Shown piece by piece: positions 60,059 to 64,000 of a stretch of 64,000 bases of DNA. The stretch comes from Aquabacterium sp. CECT 9606 (lineage in GTDB: Bacteria > Pseudomonadota > Gammaproteobacteria > Burkholderiales > Burkholderiaceae_C): the NCBI RefSeq assembly GCF_918741295.1, contig NZ_CAKKNB010000002.1, positions 124,001 through 188,000 on the forward strand, written 5' to 3'. The number at the start of each line of letters is the position of its first letter. The first letter of the stretch is position 1. The translations under genes and the position numbers were made by a program. The notes under the pieces were generated by a model. The model did not search any database. It saw only the letters and a list, made by a program, of their open reading frames with translations, and was not told the DNA's origin.

Positions 60059-60955
60059 TCAATAAACGCCAGGCTCCCCAGGCGGCCTTGTCTTGAACCG
60101 CTTATGCACCCACAAATACTGAGCCGGCCTTTTCAAAATCTCCGCTTCGATGATCCGGTTCAACCGCGCTGTGTCTGCCTCGGCATCCGCCGTGGGAAAG
60201 TCTTTGATCGGCGGTAAAAAATGGATGCGCCAGCCTTGCCCGCCCGGCAGCGTCTCGGCAATCACCGGCTGCACCACCATGTTCAGCATGCGCGCCATGC
60301 GCGAAGGTGCCAGCAAGGTGGCCGCCGGCACGCCGAAAAACGGCACAAAGGCCGCGTCCTTGGCCCCAAAGTCCATGTCTGGCAGGTTGAAAAACCCCCG
60401 CCCCGCCTTGATCGCCCTGAACAGCGGCTTGACCGAATCACTGCGCGGAAAAATCTCGGCGTCGCCAAAGCGCAGGCGGCCGCGCTTCATCGCCTCGTCG
60501 ATCACCGGGTTGCTCTGCTTTTGGTAAATCGACGCCCCTGGGCGTTGCTGCTGCAGCAGGATCGAGGCGCCCGCCACGTCCAGCCCCACGAAATGCGGGC
60601 ACAGCCACATGGTCGCGCGGCCGGTGGTTTGGTACTCGCGCTCGGCCAGTTCAATGTCGCCCTCCACCTGGATCAGGCGTTTGAGGCGCTCAGCGGGGGC
60701 GTACCAGAACAATGCGCGCTCCAGCAGGCTGCGCGCCAGCCAGCCGAAGTGCTCCTTGACCAGCGCGCGTCGCTCGGCCTCGGGCATCTGGGGGAAGCAC
60801 AGCTCCAGGTTGCGCAGCGCGATCTTGCGGCGCGAGCCCGCCAGGGGGTACAGCACGGCGCCCAGCCCGCGGCCCAGCGCGGCCAGCAATGGCAAAGGCA
60901 ACCACGACAGCAGCCACAGCAGGCCCAGGGCCAGGCGAACACCCAGGACCTTCAA
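60059..60955 (-). CDS. LpxL/LpxM-type lipid A acyltransferase (downstream copy)
   Basis: A 298-residue inner-membrane acyltransferase of the HtrB/MsbB family adding a secondary acyl chain to lipid A (or a related lipid). N-terminal membrane segment (LALGLLWLLSWLPLPLLAAL), catalytic HX4D as HFVGLD (CPHFVGLDVAG), then RAIKAGRGFFNLPDMDFG and FVPFFGVPAATLLAP. The start is TTG 60955: AAGGA lies 6 bases upstream and TTG overlaps the previous stop (TTGA); no ATG or GTG fits the family N-terminus. It is coupled to the paralogue upstream. Confidence 0.9.
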   Translation of the reverse strand: MKVLGVRLALGLLWLLSWLPLPLLAALGRGLGAVLYPLAGSRRKIALRNLELCFPQMPEAERRALVKEHFGWLARSLLERALFWYAPAERLKRLIQVEGDIELAEREYQTTGRATMWLCPHFVGLDVAGASILLQQQRPGASIYQKQSNPVIDEAMKRGRLRFGDAEIFPRSDSVKPLFRAIKAGRGFFNLPDMDFGAKDAAFVPFFGVPAATLLAPSRMARMLNMVVQPVIAETLPGGQGWRIHFLPPIKDFPTADAEADTARLNRIIEAEILKRPAQYLWVHKRFKTRPPGEPGVY

Positions 60956-61857
60956 GGGGCGTCCTTGCAGGGCGGGCTGGTCAGCATGTCGGCCTTGGGT
61001 TGCTTGTAGCGGTTGTAGCCCCAAAGGTATTGCTGGGGGCACTGCATGATCATGGCTTCCATTTCACGGTTCAGCGCGATGGCGGATTGGGCGGGATCGC
61101 CCAGGCGCACGGCCTCGACCAAAGCGGGACCAGGGGCTTGGGCGTGAACAATGAAGTCAGCGCCCACTTTGTGGCGTTGCCAGAATCCAAGCCGCTCACC
61201 CCGCAGCCACACCAGGCTCGCCCCGGTCTGGTAGGCCAGTTTGGTGACCATGGTCATGGTGTAGGCGGGCTTTCCAAAAAACGGGGCCCACACGCCCAGG
61301 CCCTCCGGCGGCACCTGGTCGGGCAGCATGCCCAGGGTCTGGCCGCTCTTCAGCGCCCGCAGCAGTTGCCGCACGCCGGTGAGCGTGGCCGGGGCCGTGT
61401 GCAGGTGCTCACGGTTGCGCGCGTGCTCCAGGATACTGGCGAGCCAGGCTTGCTTGGCCGGGCGGTACAGCGCCGTGATGGGCTGCTGGGCACCAAAGCG
61501 TTCGGCGTAAGCCTGGGCACAAATCTCGAAGCAACCCTGGTGTGGCGACAGCAGCACCACGCCCTTGCCCTTGGCCAAGGCTTGATCGACGACCTCGGGG
61601 TGAGTCCACCGCACCCGGTCGCCGAGCTTCACGCCGGCGGGCCGAGCCCACAGGCGTGGCAACTCGGCCACCATGCGCCCGGCATGGGCCACGGCCGCCC
61701 AGCGCTGGGGCGTGCTCAAACCCACCTGATCGGTGTGGGCTTTGAGGCGTTTGCGGTAAGACGGCGAGGCCGCGTAGGTGATCCAGCCCAGGGCTGCACC
61801 CATGGGGTGAAGCACGCCGAGCGGCCAGCGGGCCAGCAAGAAAAACAAGCGAGACAT
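60952..61857 (-). CDS. LpxL/LpxM-type lipid A acyltransferase (upstream copy)
   Basis: A 301-residue acyltransferase with the catalytic HX4E motif HQGCFE, where glutamate replaces the usual aspartate, an N-terminal membrane segment, a conserved LPDQVPPEGLGVWAPFFGKPAYT block and MQCPQQYLWGYNRYK. The pair probably adds the two secondary acyl chains of hexa-acyl lipid A. Its stop overlaps the TTG start of the downstream copy. It is divergent from glk (64 bases between the starts). Confidence 0.92.
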   Translation of the reverse strand: MSRLFFLLARWPLGVLHPMGAALGWITYAASPSYRKRLKAHTDQVGLSTPQRWAAVAHAGRMVAELPRLWARPAGVKLGDRVRWTHPEVVDQALAKGKGVVLLSPHQGCFEICAQAYAERFGAQQPITALYRPAKQAWLASILEHARNREHLHTAPATLTGVRQLLRALKSGQTLGMLPDQVPPEGLGVWAPFFGKPAYTMTMVTKLAYQTGASLVWLRGERLGFWQRHKVGADFIVHAQAPGPALVEAVRLGDPAQSAIALNREMEAMIMQCPQQYLWGYNRYKQPKADMLTSPPCKDAP

Positions 61858-61921
61858 GGGCCGCGATGTTACTTGGCGAGCCGGGCTATTCTGGCGACCT
61901 GTTCACGCGAAAGGAGACAGC

Positions 61922-62938
61922 ATGATCTTGTGCGCGGATATCGGGGCCACCAAAACCCTGCTGGGCCTGGCGCGGCTGGACGACTCGGGGCGGGCCAGGA
62001 TCGTGGCCGCTCAGCGGTATGTGGCCGCCGACGTGGCCTCGTTCGACACCATGCTGGACCAGTTCCTGAAGGACCAGGCCCAGCACCTGGGCTCGCCATT
62101 GCGCGCGGCCTGTTTTGGCGTGGCGGGCCCGGTCCACGACCAGGTGGTGCAGATGACCAATCTGCCCTGGCGCCTGGATGCCGTCGCGCTGAGCCACAAG
62201 CTGGGCGGCATCCCCGTGCGGCTGGCCAATGACTTTGAAGCCGCGGCCAGTGGCATCGATGGCTTGGCTCCTCACGATCTGCTGTGCCTGCAGGCGGGCC
62301 AACCCGTGGCCGGCGCGCCCCAAGTGGTGATCGGCGCGGGCTCGGGGCTGGGGGTGGCCTTCCGCATCTGGCAGCCCACGCCCGAAGGTGGCCGCTACCA
62401 GGTGGTGACCGGCGAAGGCGGCCACTTTGGCTTCACCCCGCTCAATGCCGAACAAGACCGCGCCCTCATGCGGCTGCGGGCGCATGTGGCGCGGCCGGTG
62501 GCCGAGCACTTCGTGTCGGGCCCGGGCCTGGCCAATTTCTACACATTTCTGGACACGGCCGATGGCGGCAAGACCTTGGTCAAGGACAGCCACACGGTGG
62601 CCACCGCCAGCAACACCGGTGGCCTGACGGGCGAGGAAATCTGCCGCCGCGCCATGCAGGACGGCGAGCCGCGCGCTTTGCACGCCTTGCACCATTTTCT
62701 GCTGTCGTATGGCGTGGTGGCGGGCGACTACGCGCTGGCCACCCTGGCCAAGGGTGGTGTGTTCCTGGCTGGCGGCATTGCGCAGAAGCTGGGGCCCTTG
62801 ATGCAGGACGGGCGCTTTCTGGTCGGCTTTCGGCAAAAAGGGCCTTACGCCGATTTCATGAACACCGTTCCCGTGCACGTCGTCCAGGAACCCGACCTGG
62901 GCTTGCGTGGCGCGGCGGCCATCGGCGGGCGCATTTGA
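61922..62938 (+). CDS. glk: Glucokinase
   Basis: ATP-dependent phosphorylation of glucose to glucose 6-phosphate. The 338-residue enzyme of the bacterial GlcK/Glk type has the ATP motif ADIGATKTLLGLARLD, LANDFEAAASGI, GAGSGLGVAF, GEGGHFGFTPLNAEQD and the C-terminal GGVFLAGGIAQKL. AAGGAG lies 6 bases before ATG 61922. It stands between the lipid A acyltransferases and the trehalose genes. Confidence 0.95.
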   Translation: MILCADIGATKTLLGLARLDDSGRARIVAAQRYVAADVASFDTMLDQFLKDQAQHLGSPLRAACFGVAGPVHDQVVQMTNLPWRLDAVALSHKLGGIPVRLANDFEAAASGIDGLAPHDLLCLQAGQPVAGAPQVVIGAGSGLGVAFRIWQPTPEGGRYQVVTGEGGHFGFTPLNAEQDRALMRLRAHVARPVAEHFVSGPGLANFYTFLDTADGGKTLVKDSHTVATASNTGGLTGEEICRRAMQDGEPRALHALHHFLLSYGVVAGDYALATLAKGGVFLAGGIAQKLGPLMQDGRFLVGFRQKGPYADFMNTVPVHVVQEPDLGLRGAAAIGGRI

Positions 62939-62978
62939 TCCGCTTTTGACCGGTGCGTGTCATTCTTACCGGCTCGCC

Positions 62979-63749
62979 TCAGCGCAGCAGGGCCAGCATC
63001 TTCTGCAACATGGTGGCCACTTCTGAATGCGTGTCCAGGTAAAAACGGGCACGCGACAAGGGGTCGTCGCGCCCGATGCGCACCGTCAGCCAGTGCGGCT
63101 GGGCGCTTTCAAACACCGATTCGTCGTTCAGGTCATCGCCCACAAACATGGCTGCGTCCGACTTCGAACGCGCCACCAGCATGGCCACGGCATCGCCTTT
63201 GTCGGGCGCATCGGCCGCCACCACATTGACCACGCACTTGCCCCCAAAGCTGGCCAGGGCCGGGTCCAGCCCGCGCAGCAAGGTCTCGATGGTGACCAGC
63301 GCGGCGTCGCGGTCGCGGGCCAGGCGGTAGTGAAAGGCCAGCGAATGGCGCTTGTCCTCCACCTGGATGCCCGCTGACGCAAGCGCCTCTGCGCTGGTCT
63401 CGATCTTCAGGCGCAGGGCATTGAGCTTGTCGGTCAGGGCGATGTAGACCTCGGGCGGCAAGGCGGGTTGCTCGGGGTCCTCGGCACCATGGTTGCCGAT
63501 GATGTAGTGCGGATCAAAGCCCAGGCGCGGTGCGACATCGTCCACCCGGCGGCCGGTGACGATGGCCACGGGCAGGTGCTCGGCGAGTTGTTCCAGGCGG
63601 TGGGCCACGCCAATGGCCACACGGGCGTCGTCCGGGCGGGTCACGATGGGGGCCAGCGTGCCGTCGAAATCAAAGGCCAGCAAGGGGCGCCGCTGCATCA
63701 CGGCTTCCAGGGCCTGCTGGCCCGGGGGGGTGAACAAATGGTGTTTCAT
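62979..63749 (-). CDS. otsB: Trehalose-6-phosphate phosphatase
   Basis: Last step of trehalose synthesis. The 256-residue HAD phosphatase has DFDGTLAPIV (nucleophile motif), VAIVTGRRVDDV, NHGAE, and FVGDDLNDESVFE (motif IV). ATG 63749 fits the family N-terminus (MKHHLFTPPGQQAL); it lies one base after the otsA stop, so the two are coupled. It provides osmotic and desiccation protection. Confidence 0.94.
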   Translation of the reverse strand: MKHHLFTPPGQQALEAVMQRRPLLAFDFDGTLAPIVTRPDDARVAIGVAHRLEQLAEHLPVAIVTGRRVDDVAPRLGFDPHYIIGNHGAEDPEQPALPPEVYIALTDKLNALRLKIETSAEALASAGIQVEDKRHSLAFHYRLARDRDAALVTIETLLRGLDPALASFGGKCVVNVVAADAPDKGDAVAMLVARSKSDAAMFVGDDLNDESVFESAQPHWLTVRIGRDDPLSRARFYLDTHSEVATMLQKMLALLR

Positions 63750-63750
63750 G

Positions 63751-64000
63751 TCAGCCCGGTTGGTGTCGTTGCACGCGTGCCTCGATGCGCTCCCGCAATC
63801 GCCACCGCCCGGCATCGGTCAGCATGCGGCCGGCCCAGCGGTAGACGTTGAATTCGCGCACGGTCATGCGCAGGCTGCCCATGCGTTCGCGCTGTTCTGC
63901 CTCGGGCATGGTCAGCGAGCGGTGCAGGGCGTCGGCGGTCTCTTCCACATGATACGGATTCACGATGAGGGCCTGGCTCATTTCGCGCGCGGCCCCCGCG
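63751..64000 (-). CDS. otsA: Trehalose-6-phosphate synthase, C-terminal end (truncated by window edge)
   Basis: Only the last 83 codons are inside the window. The text ALIVNPYHVEETADALHRSL and MPEAEQRERM matches the C-terminal domain of GT20 OtsA, where the family reads VNPYD-x-A-x-AI-x2-AL and MP-x2-ER-x2-R. The active site lies outside the window. It precedes otsB by one base, the normal otsA-otsB order. Confidence 0.82.
   Translation of the reverse strand, partial: AGAAREMSQALIVNPYHVEETADALHRSLTMPEAEQRERMGSLRMTVREFNVYRWAGRMLTDAGRWRLRERIEARVQRHQPG

Noticed and set aside
59426-60217. Arg/Gly-rich frame across the hairpin-rich gap
   Set aside because: Several overlapping frames are open on both strands, there are strong inverted repeats and the frame runs into the acyltransferase gene; treated as non-coding element.

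Overview
The window is a replication-origin-proximal piece of a GC-rich betaproteobacterial chromosome, most likely Burkholderiales (Comamonadaceae / Leptothrix-Aquabacterium-like; genus not determinable by eye). The evidence is the rpmH-rnpA-yidD-yidC-mnmE block divergent from dnaA-dnaN-gyrB, the mnmG-rsmG-parA-parB block with parS sites inside its own genes, KDO/LPS genes (kdsD, kdsC, lptC, two LpxL-type acyltransferases), and four PEP-CTERM secreted proteins typical of biofilm-forming betaproteobacteria. No tRNA, rRNA, CRISPR array, prophage or insertion sequence was recognised.

Layout. 1-2.2 kb: the 3' end of an M20 peptidase gene and a self-inhibited class II Fic AMPylase gene with an inverted repeat over its start codon. 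2.5-11.4 kb (minus strand): dnaA, dnaN, two tandem PEP-CTERM genes that split the usual dnaN-gyrB pair, gyrB, then a third PEP-CTERM gene whose signal peptide carries a hexanucleotide repeat. DnaA boxes lie on both sides of dnaA. 11.65-17.2 kb (plus): rpmH-rnpA-yidD-yidC, a fatty-acid hydroxylase-family gene on the other strand, and mnmE. 17.3-24.3 kb: a polytopic protein with ALG10-like motifs, then a signalling block (cyclic-nucleotide-binding protein, HD-GYP response regulator, 1346-residue hybrid kinase). 24.4-29.5 kb: CPA2 antiporter, kdsD-kdsC-lptC and an SDR gene where lptA would be expected. 29.5-34.6 kb: Gly-rich RRM protein, membrane protein, SDR, YchJ-like protein, second hydroxylase, YkgJ-like protein and the fourth PEP-CTERM protein. 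34.8-41.2 kb: mnmG-rsmG-parA-hydrolase-parB-methyltransferase and a flavin reductase gene. 41.2-51.6 kb: a second signalling block (two hybrid kinases, two tandem diguanylate cyclases, HDOD protein, AraC regulator) around a cytochrome b561-YceI-YceI operon. 51.7-59.4 kb: rlmI, xerC, two chemotaxis receptors, beta-carbonic anhydrase, DUF484 and dapF. 59.4-60.1 kb: a hairpin-rich non-coding stretch. 60.1-64 kb: two lipid A acyltransferases, glk, otsB and the 3' end of otsA.

How it fits together. The housekeeping part handles initiation (DnaA, DnaN, GyrB), origin segregation (ParA, ParB, parS), tRNA/rRNA modification (MnmE, MnmG, RsmG, RlmI) and envelope building (YidC/YidD, LPS genes, DapF). 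The accessory part is rich in c-di-GMP enzymes, hybrid kinases, chemotaxis receptors and exosortase-type surface proteins, consistent with a motile, surface-attaching aquatic or soil bacterium. Both chemoreceptor genes carry the same flagellar sigma-28-like promoter pattern at identical spacing. The most notable observations are the PEP-CTERM insertion into the dnaN-gyrB operon, the repeat-built signal peptide, the Fic operator/hairpin, the ALG10-like protein, the truncated lpt operon and the structured element at 59.5-60.0 kb.
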